Both the position numbers and the translations under genes were made by a program. Under the pieces are notes generated by a model that saw only the letters and a program-made list of their open reading frames with translations, was not told the origin of the DNA and ran no database searches. From Sulfitobacter alexandrii (GTDB taxonomy: Bacteria; Pseudomonadota; Alphaproteobacteria; Rhodobacterales; Rhodobacteraceae), in assembly GCF_001886735.1 (NCBI RefSeq), contig NZ_CP018081.1, forward strand, positions 186,001 to 250,000: a stretch of DNA of 64,000 nt, written 5' to 3'. Below are positions 25,208-33,900 of the stretch, piece by piece (positions within the stretch are counted from its first letter, which is position 1; the number at the start of each line of letters is the position of its first letter).

Positions 25208-25705
25208 TCCAGATGTTCGGGGAACCACCACGTGAGTGTGGTGGCATGGCCGTACGTCTGGTTCACCGAATCTGTCCGGGTCAGGGACGGCGAAGCCGCC
25301 GGCGCGCCGGGCGCAAAAGTTTTCCGGGCGCATCGCTCACCACAGGCGCGTCATCGAGCACTGGACTGCCTTCTCCACACCCGCCGGCCTCGCCGAAAAG
25401 TTTTGCGATCCTTGAGGCGGGCTGATTCGGGGGCCATCCGGAGGATATGCTTCCACGCTCATGTGTGTGTGTTTTGACGGCAGGTTTGCCCGACGCGAGC
25501 AGGCAAACGGCGCGACCGGACGCGGGAGACGGATGGAGCGGCGGGATCGTTTTGGCCTCTGGCCGAAACAGACCAGAGTGCAATCCGGCGGAGTGGCCGG
25601 GGAGCGACGTGCTCGCGAGACGGGCAAACCGGGGGCCTGGGTGCAACGCCGCGGTGAGGCCGCATGGCCGAATGCGCGATCGGCCGACGGCCGATATCTC
25701 CCCTG
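25208..25705. repeat. ~500-bp direct repeat, copy 2
   Basis: This copy is in the same orientation as copy 1, about 1,522 bases away, and ends ten bases before the DUF2493 start codon. It keeps the same hairpins: CCACCAC/GTGGTGG near 25227-25246, and GGTTTGCCCG paired at distance with CGGGCAAACC. Both copies thus lie directly upstream of a minus-strand gene. Confidence 0.75.
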
Positions 25706-25825
25706 CGACACGCGCAGCCGAGCAGGGGAGGCCGTCAGGCATGGGTCGGTTCCCTCGGTCGGGGCTGACCGGCTTGCCAGATGCCGCGGATTTCAGTACT
25801 CTATTGGAGCACCAAGGAGTCCGCC

Positions 25826-26101
25826 ATGAGCGTTCAAAAGCAATCCGTCAGCTTTACCGATACCGCCTACGCGTTCGCCAGGGAGCTGGTCGAAGCCGGA
25901 GAATATCCCAATGTGAGCGCGGCGGTTTCGGGGGAACTGGCGAAGGCCAAGGCAGAACGTGAGCGCGAACGGGCGGTGCTAGAAGCAGAACTTGAACGGC
26001 GTCTGGCTCTGCCGCTCGACCAATGGGAACCGGTCGGCGACGCCTCCGACGTCACCGCTGGCGCGCGGGCGCATCTGACCGCAATGACCCGCAAGGCCTG
26101 A
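25826..26101 (+). CDS. parD: ParD-family antitoxin
   Basis: The ATG at 25826 gives 91 residues. The N-terminus, SVSFTDTAYAFARELVEAG, with EYPNVSAAVSGELAKAKAE, is the ribbon-helix-helix DNA-binding part; the C-terminal charged helix would wrap the toxin. The stop shares a base with the toxin start (TGATG), the standard coupled arrangement. This pair runs opposite to all nearby genes. Confidence 0.82.
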   Translation: MSVQKQSVSFTDTAYAFARELVEAGEYPNVSAAVSGELAKAKAERERERAVLEAELERRLALPLDQWEPVGDASDVTAGARAHLTAMTRKA

Positions 26102-26436
26102 TGCAGTTCGTCCGGCATCCGTTCTTCGAGCGGGATCTCATCGGCATCGTCGATCACATCATCGAAGTCACCCAGGGCGACTCGGGAGCAGCTCTTCGGC
26201 GCCTGGATGAGGTCGATGCCTTGCTGCGATCCATTGCAGACAACCCGACATCTGGCGTGCGGCTTGAAGGAAAGCTCGAAGGCTGGCTCGTGCGACATGG
26301 CGGGTCCGGCCATCGTCTGACCATCGTCTTCAGGCCGGGTGTCGAGGCGGGTATCATCTACCTCACACTTGTTGCCTTTGGTGGACGGAACTGGATGAGG
26401 CTGGCGTCCACCCGGCACATGTTCCCGGATTTCTAG
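26101..26436 (+). CDS. parE: ParE/RelE-family toxin
   Basis: The 111-residue protein has the ParE/RelE fold pattern: MQFVRHPFFERDLIGIVDHI, then ALRRLDEVDALLRSIADNP, GVRLEGKLEGWLVRHGGSGHR and LTIVFRPG. ParE-type toxins poison gyrase; RelE types cut mRNA, and the sequence alone does not decide. With parD it forms an addiction module that would stabilise the element. Its 3' end overlaps the convergent radC-like gene by four bases. Confidence 0.82.
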   Translation: MQFVRHPFFERDLIGIVDHIIEVTQGDSGAALRRLDEVDALLRSIADNPTSGVRLEGKLEGWLVRHGGSGHRLTIVFRPGVEAGIIYLTLVAFGGRNWMRLASTRHMFPDF

Positions 26437-26939
26437 TCACCCATCATCCCGGCCGCCCGCATGCTGAACGCGTTCTTCTCCCGTCCGAAACCGACGATGA
26501 TGTGATCGTGGATGACAATCTCCATCACCTTGCAGGCTTCAACGATCTTCCGGGTGAGATCGATGTCGGCCTGGCTCGGATGCGGATCGCCGGACGGATG
26601 GTTGTGGCACATGATGATGGCTGAGGCATCAAGAACGAGAGCCGAGCGGAGCACCTCGCTGACATAGACCGGAACGTGATCGATGCTGCCGCGGGTCATG
26701 ACCCTGTCGCGGATCAGCTTGTTCTTCCGGTCCAACAGCAGCACCCGAAACACTTCGACGCGCTCGCGAACGGCGTTGAGCGCCAGGTAGTCGGTCAGCA
26801 TGGTCCAGGACTGCAAGGCGGCGGTGGACCGGGCATGCCTGCGCAGGATGTCCCGCGCGGCGTCGATGGTGGCGATCTCGGCCTCGGAGAAGCCGGACCC
26901 CGGACGTTCGACGATTTCTTGGGGGTCATGCACGGTCAT
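26433..26939 (-). CDS. radC: RadC/JAB-domain protein
   Basis: The start is ATG 26939 (MTVHDPQEIVERPGSGF), giving 168 residues. The MPN/JAB metal site is complete: the late HNHPSGDPHPSQAD (HxHPSGxxxPSxxD) and an upstream Glu in SEVLRSALVLDA. Chromosomal RadC has an N-terminal helix-hairpin-helix that is missing here, as in plasmid and phage YsaA/YkfG-like forms often found near anti-defence genes. Function is unknown despite the name. The ATG overlaps the stop of the PAPS-reductase-like gene. Confidence 0.85.
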   Translation of the reverse strand: MTVHDPQEIVERPGSGFSEAEIATIDAARDILRRHARSTAALQSWTMLTDYLALNAVRERVEVFRVLLLDRKNKLIRDRVMTRGSIDHVPVYVSEVLRSALVLDASAIIMCHNHPSGDPHPSQADIDLTRKIVEACKVMEIVIHDHIIVGFGREKNAFSMRAAGMMGD

Positions 26940-27688
26940 GCGGCATCCAATCGGTTGAGGGTTTCGCGGAGGTTCGTCCCGTCGGGACGCAGGGTGTGGC
27001 CGATCTCGTCTTCGAGAGCCATGTAGGCGGAAAGTAGGTCCGGTCGCAGCCGCGCCGCGCATCGCAGATCGGCCAGCGAGGACATGATGCAGAAGCTGCA
27101 GGACAGCCGCGTCATGCCGCGGCCATAGGCCCAATGTGGCTCCTGCCCCGCCGCGGCGATGGCGTCGAACACCTCGCGCCGGGATAGCTCATGAATTGGC
27201 AGCCAGTCGATCCAGGTTCGACCCGCCACGCTGTTGCGGTTGTTCAGCCTGACGACGTGACGGCTCCAACGCGCGGCGCTTTCCTCGGCGCGCATGCCCA
27301 TCGCACTGACGATGCGTCCGGCGAAGCGGGGATTGGCCGCGAGATAGCGACGCAACTCCCGCTCGATCGGGCCGCGCTTCTGGTCGGAGGTGCATTGGCG
27401 GTATCGCGGGGAGGGGAACATGCCCCGTGCCCGGACCATCTCGAAGAACGACCGGCGCGGTCGTGCGATCACCGGCGGCAGCCCGAACGTGGTCTTCCGG
27501 ATATGGCTGATCGTTCCCGGCCATTCCACGTCGCCGAGGGTGGCATGGACGATGAGCAGCTGGTCGCGCGGGATGCCAGCCTCAACCAGCCTGATCGACA
27601 TGGCCTGACTGTCCTTGCCGCCGGAATGGTTGATCGCCACAAGGGCGCCGCGCTCGATCAGGTCGGTGATGTCAGCCGGAATGCGCAT
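26936..27688 (-). CDS. PAPS-reductase-family (PP-loop) protein
   Basis: ATG 27688 (MRIPADITDLIERGALVAIN) gives 250 residues. The PP-loop SGGKDSQAM binds ATP pyrophosphate; QCTSDQKRGPIERELRRYL and GMRAEESAAR match the phosphoadenosine-phosphosulfate reductase family. A C-terminal CSFC pair may bind metal or a cluster. There is no sulfate-assimilation partner nearby. Related genes occur in phages, plasmids and DNA-phosphorothioation (dndC) loci, so a nucleic-acid or nucleotide sulfur role is possible. It is co-transcribed with radC and the gene before it. Confidence 0.78.
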   Translation of the reverse strand: MRIPADITDLIERGALVAINHSGGKDSQAMSIRLVEAGIPRDQLLIVHATLGDVEWPGTISHIRKTTFGLPPVIARPRRSFFEMVRARGMFPSPRYRQCTSDQKRGPIERELRRYLAANPRFAGRIVSAMGMRAEESAARWSRHVVRLNNRNSVAGRTWIDWLPIHELSRREVFDAIAAAGQEPHWAYGRGMTRLSCSFCIMSSLADLRCAARLRPDLLSAYMALEDEIGHTLRPDGTNLRETLNRLDAA

Positions 27689-28055
27689 CGGAACCTCCGA
27701 ACATGGCGGTCCAGTTGTTCCCGGCGGGTATCTCATCCCGGCGTTTCAGGACGGCGAGACGGTTCATCAGATCCATGATGACCGGCGTGGTCGGGTGATC
27801 CGCCCGATGGCCTCTCTGCGGCCGGGCGAGACTGGGATGTCCGTGTTTTAGGAGGTGAATCGCCGCCTCCAGCGATGGCATATGCGTCTCGCGGTTGGTG
27901 AGGTCGCGGGGCAATGCCGCCGCATGGGCGGCAAAGGCCCGGTTGCGCGCCGCACCGGGCCGGCGCCTGCCGATCCGGTGGGCCGCATCGACCCATTCGC
28001 CGACGTCGGACCAGGTAAGCCGCGTGCCGGGCGTCGTGTATTGATTATGTGTCAT
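27672..28055 (-). CDS. hypothetical protein before the PP-loop gene
   Basis: ATG 28055 gives 127 residues (MTHNQYTTPGTRLTWSDVGE). The protein is basic and His/Arg-rich, with helical segments (AAIHLLKHGHPSLARP, PVIMDLMNRLAVLKRRDEI) and no recognised motif. Its end overlaps the start of the PAPS-reductase-like gene by 17 bases, so they are coupled. I do not recognise a family. Confidence 0.6.
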   Translation of the reverse strand: MTHNQYTTPGTRLTWSDVGEWVDAAHRIGRRRPGAARNRAFAAHAAALPRDLTNRETHMPSLEAAIHLLKHGHPSLARPQRGHRADHPTTPVIMDLMNRLAVLKRRDEIPAGNNWTAMFGGSDAHSG

Positions 28056-28078
28056 GGGAAGCCCCTCATCCTTGCCGC

Positions 28079-28309
28079 TCAAATCAAGCCAGCGATGACG
28101 AGGCCGGATTTCATGGTGGGACGACCGCAGGCCTCGCAGAAGCCGGCGCGCTGATCCGGTTCGAGATCAGCGGTGTGATCGCAATTGGGCGCCATGCAGA
28201 TCGCGGGCACGATGCTGTCGAGCGCATAGTCCTCCAGGAAGTCCGCGACCTCGGCGTAACCTTCGGTCTCAGCGAGCGTGACCAGTTTGGGATGGGAGAG
28301 ATTGAACAT
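28079..28309 (-). CDS. small zinc-binding-like protein
   Basis: ATG 28309 (MFNLSHPKLVTLAETEGY) follows AGAAGGACGACAGCC. The 76-residue protein has a short helical part and a C-terminal CMAPNC...CEACGRP region with four Cys that could bind one zinc. Proteins of this form are common in plasmid accessory regions; the function is unknown. Confidence 0.65.
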   Translation of the reverse strand: MFNLSHPKLVTLAETEGYAEVADFLEDYALDSIVPAICMAPNCDHTADLEPDQRAGFCEACGRPTMKSGLVIAGLI

Positions 28310-28342
28310 GGCTGTCGTCCTTCTGATGGGGTGAAACGAGAA

Positions 28343-28372
28343 GAGGGGAGCCGCGCTGCCGCGGCTCCCCTC
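28343..28372 (-). terminator. terminator-like hairpin after the DUF736 gene
   Basis: GAGGGGAGCCGCG (28343-28355) and CGCGGCTCCCCTC (28360-28372) pair perfectly around a four-base loop. On the minus strand it lies downstream of the DUF736 gene and is followed by TTCTCGTTT. It precedes the leader of the next minus-strand gene. Confidence 0.6.
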
Positions 28373-28526
28373 ACGGGACCTGCCTTTCGGGGACAGGAGG
28401 CGCGGGCCGGTCGGAGACAGGACCGGCACCGCCCCGTCAGGCCTGGTTTCGGAGGAGGATCAGGCCTGCACGGGTGAAAGGCGCCCAGGTTGCCCGGGAC
28501 GCCCGTTCGGTGGAAGTCGTCGCGCG

Positions 28527-29255
28527 TCAGCCCACCAAAGCGAGGCCGGTGTTGTCAGACCGCTCCTGGCCGGCGCTCTCGACGAAGGGAATGATCGAGA
28601 AGGTCTGGCCGCCCCGCTGCTCCTCGTTCTGAACAGCGTTCACCCGCAGATCGCCATCGGGCGTGTTGATGAGGAGCGAGACGTAGTCGTTGCCGGTCCG
28701 GTTGCTCTTCGCCATCCAGGCCGAGCCCACGCGGATCGGGTGGCCCTTGGGCGAGCTGACCTCGATGCGGTAGTCGGGATGGGTCTCCTCGGTCTTGAAC
28801 GCGTTCTCGACGAGGATGAAATCGAGGTCGAACATCATGTTGGCGATGTAACCGGCGAAGGCGTTGTCGGCATCCATTGCGGTCAACTCGCCCGAGATCG
28901 AGCCGGACTTCATGGCACCGTTCGACACCAGCGGGATGATCTCGAATTCACCGGTCATCGCTTCGCGCGCTTCCTTCGTCTGCACGGCGTTGACCCGAAA
29001 CGGCCCGAGGCCGACATCGATCTGCATCGAGATGTAGGGATTGCCGGTGGTATTGCCGGTCTCGTTCCAGGCCGTGCCGATGCGCACCTTGCGGCCGGAT
29101 TTGTTCACCGCGGTCACGTCATAGTCCGGGCTCCGCTCGGACATCTTCGTCCGGGTTTCGAGTTGGATGGCAACATCGAACCGGGTCGAATGGATTATGC
29201 CGGAATAGGCGGTGGCTGCGGTCTCGGCGTTTTTCGTCAGGGTTCCTGCGAACAT
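28527..29255 (-). CDS. tandem DUF736 protein
   Basis: ATG 29255 (MFAGTLTKNAETAATAY) follows CAAGGAGAAGACCC. The 242-residue protein carries two DUF736-like units. The first holds SPDYDVTAVNKSGRKVRIG, then AWNETGNTTGNPYISMQIDV; the second holds HPDYRIEVSSPKGHPIRVG, then AWMAKSNRTGNDYVSLLINT. Each unit ends with a RVNAVQ segment. Single-unit DUF736 proteins are common on rhizobial and rhodobacterial plasmids; the fused form is less usual. No biochemical role is established. Confidence 0.8.
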   Translation of the reverse strand: MFAGTLTKNAETAATAYSGIIHSTRFDVAIQLETRTKMSERSPDYDVTAVNKSGRKVRIGTAWNETGNTTGNPYISMQIDVGLGPFRVNAVQTKEAREAMTGEFEIIPLVSNGAMKSGSISGELTAMDADNAFAGYIANMMFDLDFILVENAFKTEETHPDYRIEVSSPKGHPIRVGSAWMAKSNRTGNDYVSLLINTPDGDLRVNAVQNEEQRGGQTFSIIPFVESAGQERSDNTGLALVG

Positions 29256-29336
29256 GGGTCTTCTCCTTGGGTTTGCCGCTGCCCGGCTTTTTGCCAGAGC
29301 ACGCGGGATTGCTTTTCGACCCCTCATGGGATCGCA

Positions 29337-29360
29337 AAACCGAAAGCCCTCTTTCCTTTC
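29337..29360 (-). promoter_or_regulatory. repeated leader motif, instance 1
   Basis: On the minus strand the sequence reads GAAAGGAAAGAGGGCTTTCG then GTTT, 82 bases before the DUF736 start. The same core, GAAAGGAAA, a short spacer, then GGCTTT, recurs at 30942, 38794 and 40743. Confidence 0.45.
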
Positions 29361-29371
29361 TCTCCTGACCG

Positions 29372-29650
29372 TCAGCCCGGCCCGGCGCTGGACGAGGTGT
29401 CCCACGTCGCCACGTGCGCGTCCCTCCCCTGCTCTGCCGCTGCACAGTGCATCGGCTCAGATATGAAGAAATCGGCCTCGGCTCCGTTCAGCCGTCGGCC
29501 GCTCCGGTCGGTCAGACCGATGGTGCTGCCGTTTGGCACAAAGGTGATGAGGTATTGGCCGAGACCATCCCGGTGAACCCGGTAGCCCTCGTTCGCCCAG
29601 TGGACGGATTTGCCGGCACCCACGGCGGCCTTGATCTCCGCAATGTTCAT
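29372..29650 (-). CDS. small conserved plasmid protein
   Basis: ATG 29650 (MNIAEIKAAVGAGKSVHW) gives 92 residues. The conserved-looking core GKSVHWANEGYRVHRDGLGQ followed by YLITFVPNGSTIGLTDRSG suggests a compact beta-rich domain. It is a recurrent protein of alphaproteobacterial accessory regions with no known role. Confidence 0.65.
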   Translation of the reverse strand: MNIAEIKAAVGAGKSVHWANEGYRVHRDGLGQYLITFVPNGSTIGLTDRSGRRLNGAEADFFISEPMHCAAAEQGRDAHVATWDTSSSAGPG

Positions 29651-29687
29651 CTGGATCTCCATTTCAGTGTTGGCGGCAGAAACAAGA

Positions 29688-29713
29688 GAGGCCCGATCCG
29701 CGGATCGGGCCTC
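29688..29713 (-). terminator. terminator after the DUF5983-like gene
   Basis: A perfect 26-base palindrome, GAGGCCCGATCCG joined to its complement. On the minus strand it lies 18 bases after the stop and is followed by TTGTTTCTG. Confidence 0.6.
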
Positions 29714-29731
29714 AGTGCAACTGCGATTGAT

Positions 29732-30010
29732 CTACCAGTCAAAGGCCTCGAGATAGGGGACCGGCGGGACGTCCCGATCGAAGAGGACGCAGTCGCAGCC
29801 TGCATCCATCGCCAACGCCATGACCCTCTTGAAGGCGTCACAGTTGACGCCTTCCGGTAAGTCGGCGAGCGTTTCCGGGACGGAGAACAGCCAGCCATAT
29901 TCGCTGAGCATGGTTGGCGATTTGGCGAAGAGCCCGTCTTCGATGGCCTGAGCGGTCTCCTCGGGCAAATGTGCGGTGCTGCAATCGTAGAACCTGCGGA
30001 CATTGCGCAT
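29732..30010 (-). CDS. DUF5983-like protein
   Basis: The 92-residue protein has the pattern YDCSTAHLPEETAQAI, then EYGWLFSVPE, and a C-terminal CVLFDRDVPPVPYLEAFDW, which I associate with the DUF5983 family. It is acidic and presumably cytoplasmic. It lies three bases after the next upstream gene (DUF6915-like), so the two are co-transcribed. Confidence 0.65.
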   Translation of the reverse strand: MRNVRRFYDCSTAHLPEETAQAIEDGLFAKSPTMLSEYGWLFSVPETLADLPEGVNCDAFKRVMALAMDAGCDCVLFDRDVPPVPYLEAFDW

Positions 30011-30012
30011 GA

Positions 30013-30450
30013 TCAGCCCCTCCCTTCCATCCAGTCCTTGAGACCGAGGATCGTCCTGCCCGCTGCCACCTCTGCCATCCAGGCGACCCGCGGATCGCCG
30101 ACGATATCTGGAGGATCAAAGTCGATCCGGCCATTGGCCATCCATGGCTCGGGCCGGATGCGGATAAGCCAGTCGGCGAGCGACGGGATGCGGCCCTGGC
30201 AATCCTCGCGGACATGCTGCTCGCCGATCCAGCGGGTCGGAATGACCCGGCCCGCACTGTTGGTCAGCGTTCTGCCGAACTGGCGCTCCAATTCGAAGAT
30301 GCCGAGCGTGTTGTGCCTGTAGGCTCGGTGGACGAAGAGCGCGAGGTGCTCCTTGGAGACATCAAAAAACTCGTGCAGCGCCTGGTAGTCCGAAGGCTTG
30401 CCGCCGTACTTCCGGGCGGAGCTTTCGGCATGATGCAGGGGATGGGCCAT
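30013..30450 (-). CDS. DUF6915-like protein
   Basis: ATG 30450 (MAHPLHHAESSARKYGGK) gives 145 residues. PSDYQALHEFFDVSKEHLAL, then RHNTLGIFELERQFG and RWIGEQHVREDCQGRIPSL, match a conserved plasmid family (DUF6915). The many His residues and the GEQHVxED motif could bind metal, but no activity is known. It overlaps nothing but is packed two bases from the DUF6878-like gene. Confidence 0.68.
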   Translation of the reverse strand: MAHPLHHAESSARKYGGKPSDYQALHEFFDVSKEHLALFVHRAYRHNTLGIFELERQFGRTLTNSAGRVIPTRWIGEQHVREDCQGRIPSLADWLIRIRPEPWMANGRIDFDPPDIVGDPRVAWMAEVAAGRTILGLKDWMEGRG

Positions 30451-30451
30451 A

Positions 30452-30838
30452 TCAGAGCCCCTCGTCAAAGCTGTGGGAGCATTCGACATATCGGTCGGCG
30501 TGATCCAGCGTGATGCTGTCGGCGGTGACATCCCAGGTCAGCGTGCCATAGCCGCCCTCGTTGTTCTCGAAGCCCGGATGCTGGTGATAGGCGACGGACC
30601 AGGCGAAATCCTCGACTTTCGTGCGGAGGTCGTCGGGGAGTTCGATGCCCGCGGGCTGCACCGTCACGTCTTCGACATTGCCGGAATCGCCGTAGCCTTC
30701 GTATTCGGCGGCCACCTCGGTAACGCCGAGGGCACGCAACTGCGGGAGCAGTTCGCCCCTGGCAGCCTTGTTCGCGGCTTCGCGCTCGGCCTGCCATTTC
30801 GCCATCGTCTCGGCGAAGTCGATCTGGGGATCGGTCAT
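30452..30838 (-). CDS. DUF6878-like protein
   Basis: ATG 30838 (MTDPQIDFAETMAKWQAE) follows AAGGACGAGACCC. The 128-residue acidic protein has LRALGVTEVAAEYEGYGDSG and PAGIELPDDLRTKVEDFAWS, typical of DUF6878. It heads a three-gene unit (DUF6878-DUF6915-DUF5983) whose leader has motif instance 2. Confidence 0.68.
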   Translation of the reverse strand: MTDPQIDFAETMAKWQAEREAANKAARGELLPQLRALGVTEVAAEYEGYGDSGNVEDVTVQPAGIELPDDLRTKVEDFAWSVAYHQHPGFENNEGGYGTLTWDVTADSITLDHADRYVECSHSFDEGL

Positions 30839-30941
30839 GGGTCTCGTCCTTGTGTCTGGGATTTAGGGATGCGCCGAGGCGGTCGGAGACCGGCCACGGC
30901 GCCGGAACGCGGACGGGCTAGACCCCCTCCTCGTTCCCCCG

Positions 30942-30964
30942 ACCCAAAGCCCACTTTTCCTTTC
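30942..30964 (-). promoter_or_regulatory. repeated leader motif, instance 2
   Basis: Minus strand: GAAAGGAAAAGTGGGCTTTG then GGT, 104 bases before the DUF6878 start. It overlaps the stop codon of the large helicase gene. Confidence 0.45.
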
Positions 30965-33900
30965 AGGCGGCGCGATCTGCCGCCGTTGGAGACCCTTCCC
31001 CCACGATCCGGGCCAGGATCGCGGCGGTATCAACACCCTCCCCGTGGGGCACGAAGACCCGGAGCTGGAAGGCGATGATCTCCGTGAAACACCCCATGGC
31101 CTTCAGCCCGTCGATCGTGCCCCGGTCGGCCCCGTCGATCTCGAGGCGGGCCGCGCCCGCGACCCGGCGGCGGGTGAGCGTGAGGCCCCGGCCCAGATCG
31201 ACCGGCGCGGTGGACCCGAGCGCCGCCGTTAGCATCTCCTGCGGGGTTTTCGGGGTGCCGACCATAAAACGGGCTCTGAGCGCGGCCGCACCGTCCTCGC
31301 TGACTGTGCGGCCGATCATGCTCCCCTGCCCCTCGGGCGTGACCCGGTAGATGCGTTCGTTGCCCGAGGGGATGTCCTTCCAGATCGGCAGTAGCAGCCC
31401 GGTCAGCAGATAGAGCTTCGTCGTGGTCACCTTCGGCAGGCTATCGGCCTCCTCGTCCCAGAGGCGGCGGAACTCGGACGGCTCGATCTCTTCCCAGGCG
31501 GAAGCCTGGAACTTCCCTTCCTCGACATAGGTGGACCCGCTCGGCCGGGTCACCTTGCGCATGAGCGTGACAATCTCCTCGTCGTACATCTGCATCGGAC
31601 GGGCTGAGATGAACGCCGCGCGACCCGACGCGCGGTTGATCATCGGCAACCTGTCGGGGTTCCGATCCAGCACCTCTTCTGCGGAGAGGATATGGACGGG
31701 GTCCGTCACCTCAAGTCCGATTATGCGCGTCACTGCTCTGGAGCGCGGACAGGTCCAGAGGTCTTCGGTCGAGACCTGCTCTATCCGCTCGCCACGCAGT
31801 GTCTCGACGCCGAGATCGAGCGTGCCAGCCGCCCGCGCCCGCTCGGTCTGATCGGCGATCCGGCTCATGAACTCGGCGAAGAGCGCGTTCTGCATGTGGA
31901 TGGGCAGCGCCAGCACCCGGTTCAGGAAGCGTTGGATTGGTGGAAGCTCTTCGAGCAGCACGCCGTCCTGGTCGATCAGCCGCAAGGCGGTCCAATCGCA
32001 GAACTTCTCATAGCTCATGGCCCCGGCACGCCCGGCGGCCAGGTCGGCGTAATAGCCGCGCAGCGCACCCCTTGCGATCGGGCTCTCGAGATTGTCCTCC
32101 TCGCGGAACATGCCCTGCGAGCCGGTCTCGCGCTGGCCCTTGGTGAGCGCCCCCAGCTGATCGAGCCGCCGGGCGATGGTGGAGGTGAAGCGCTTCTCGC
32201 CATGCACATCCGAGGTGCAGACCCGGAAGAAGGGTGCTGACACTTGAGCCGAACGATGCGTGCGTCCTAGCCCCTGGATTGCCGCATCGGCCCGCCAGCC
32301 GGGCTCCAGCAGATAGTGGCGCCGCCGCTTCTGGTTCTTCGCCGTCTTTGCGGCATGATAGGACCGGCCCGTCCCGCCCGCATCGGAGAAGATGAGGATG
32401 TCCTTCTCGCCATCCATGAAGGCGCGGGTTTCCGAGGAATTGCTGTTGGCGCTGCGCTTTTCGATAAACAGGGCCCCGTCGCTGGATTTCAGGGATCGAA
32501 TGGAGCGCCCGGTTACTTCGGCCACGGCCTCATCGCCGAAGGCCCAAAGGATCTGGTCGAGCGCGGCGGGAATAGGCGCAAGCGCCATCAGCTCCATCAT
32601 CGCCGCATCGCGCAAGGCCTCGGCCTCGCGGGAGACGACCAGGGCACCGTTCGCATCCCGCAGCGGCTCGGCCACCATGTTTCCGTCGATCTCCACGAGC
32701 TTCTGGGCGTGGATCGGGAAAGCCTGTTCAAGATAGGACAGCACATAGTCGCGGGGCGTGAGCGCACCTTCCACCAGCTCGTCTTCGGGATCCATCGCCT
32801 CGAGGCGTCGTTTCAACAGGCTCTCGCCAGTCGAGACCACCTGGATGACGCAAGCATAGCCGTCCGCAACATCCTCTTCGATGGCGCGGATGACGGTCGG
32901 GGCTTTCATGCCCATCAGGAGGTGATTGAAGAAGCGCTGCTTGGTGCTCTCGAAGCGCGACTTCGCCGAGGCTTTCGCGGCAGAGGCGTTCGTCTGACCG
33001 GAGGCATCATTGACGCCTGTCGCGGTCAGCGCCGCTTCGAGGTTGTGGTGGATGGTCCGGAAAGCCCCGGCATAGGCATCGTAGATCTCGATCTGGGCGG
33101 GTGTGAGCGCATGTTCGAGCACGTCGTACTCAACACCGTCGAAGCTGAGCACCCGCGCGGTGTAGAACCCGAGCGTCTTCAGGTCGCGCGCCACGACTTC
33201 CATCGCAGCAACGCCCCCGGCTTCCATCGCCGAGACGAAGCTTTCGCGGCTCGGGAAGGGATATTCGGGCCCCTGGCCCCAGAGCCCGAGGCGGGAGGCA
33301 TAGGCCAGGTTCTGCACGCTGGTGGCTCCCGTCGCCGAGACATAGAAGACCCGGGCCCGGGGAGCCGCGAGCTGCAGACGCAGCCCGGCGAGGCCCTGCT
33401 GGGAGGGTTTGACCCCCCTGCCCTCGTCGGACCCGGCGGCGTTCTGCATGGCATGGGCCTCGTCGAAGGCCAGCACGCCGTCGAACCCGTCGCCCATCCA
33501 GTCGAGAACTTGGCTGAGCCGGGTCCTCCCGCATTTGCCCGCCGACCGCAGCGTCGCATAGGTCACGAAAAGGATGCCGTCGCCCATCGGAATGGGTTGA
33601 TCTGGCTTCCATTTGGAGAGCGGCTGGATGTCGGCGGGCGAGCCGCCGAGATCGGTCCAGTCGCGGATCGCGTCCTCGATGAGCGTGGTGGACTTCGAAA
33701 TCCAGACCGCCTTGCGACGACCTGCGAGCCAGTTCACCAGGATGAGACCGGCGCATTCCCGGCCCTTGCCGCAGCCGGTACCGTCGCCAAGGAAATAGCC
33801 GAGGCGGTAGGCACACGCTTCCGGATCATCGTCGGCGCGGGTCATCCGGGTCTGGTCCTGGTCAATGGTAAACCGCCCCGGCAGGTCGCGCGCGTGGGCA

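Noticed and set aside
23686..25705. Repeat pair considered as a CRISPR array or iteron origin
   Set aside because: There are only two long copies 1.5 kb apart with genes between them, not short regularly spaced units, and no rep gene is adjacent.
25281..25742. 153-residue minus-strand frame in repeat copy 2
   Set aside because: The equivalent frame in copy 1 is not preserved as one protein; the similarity between copies is better explained as duplicated regulatory DNA.
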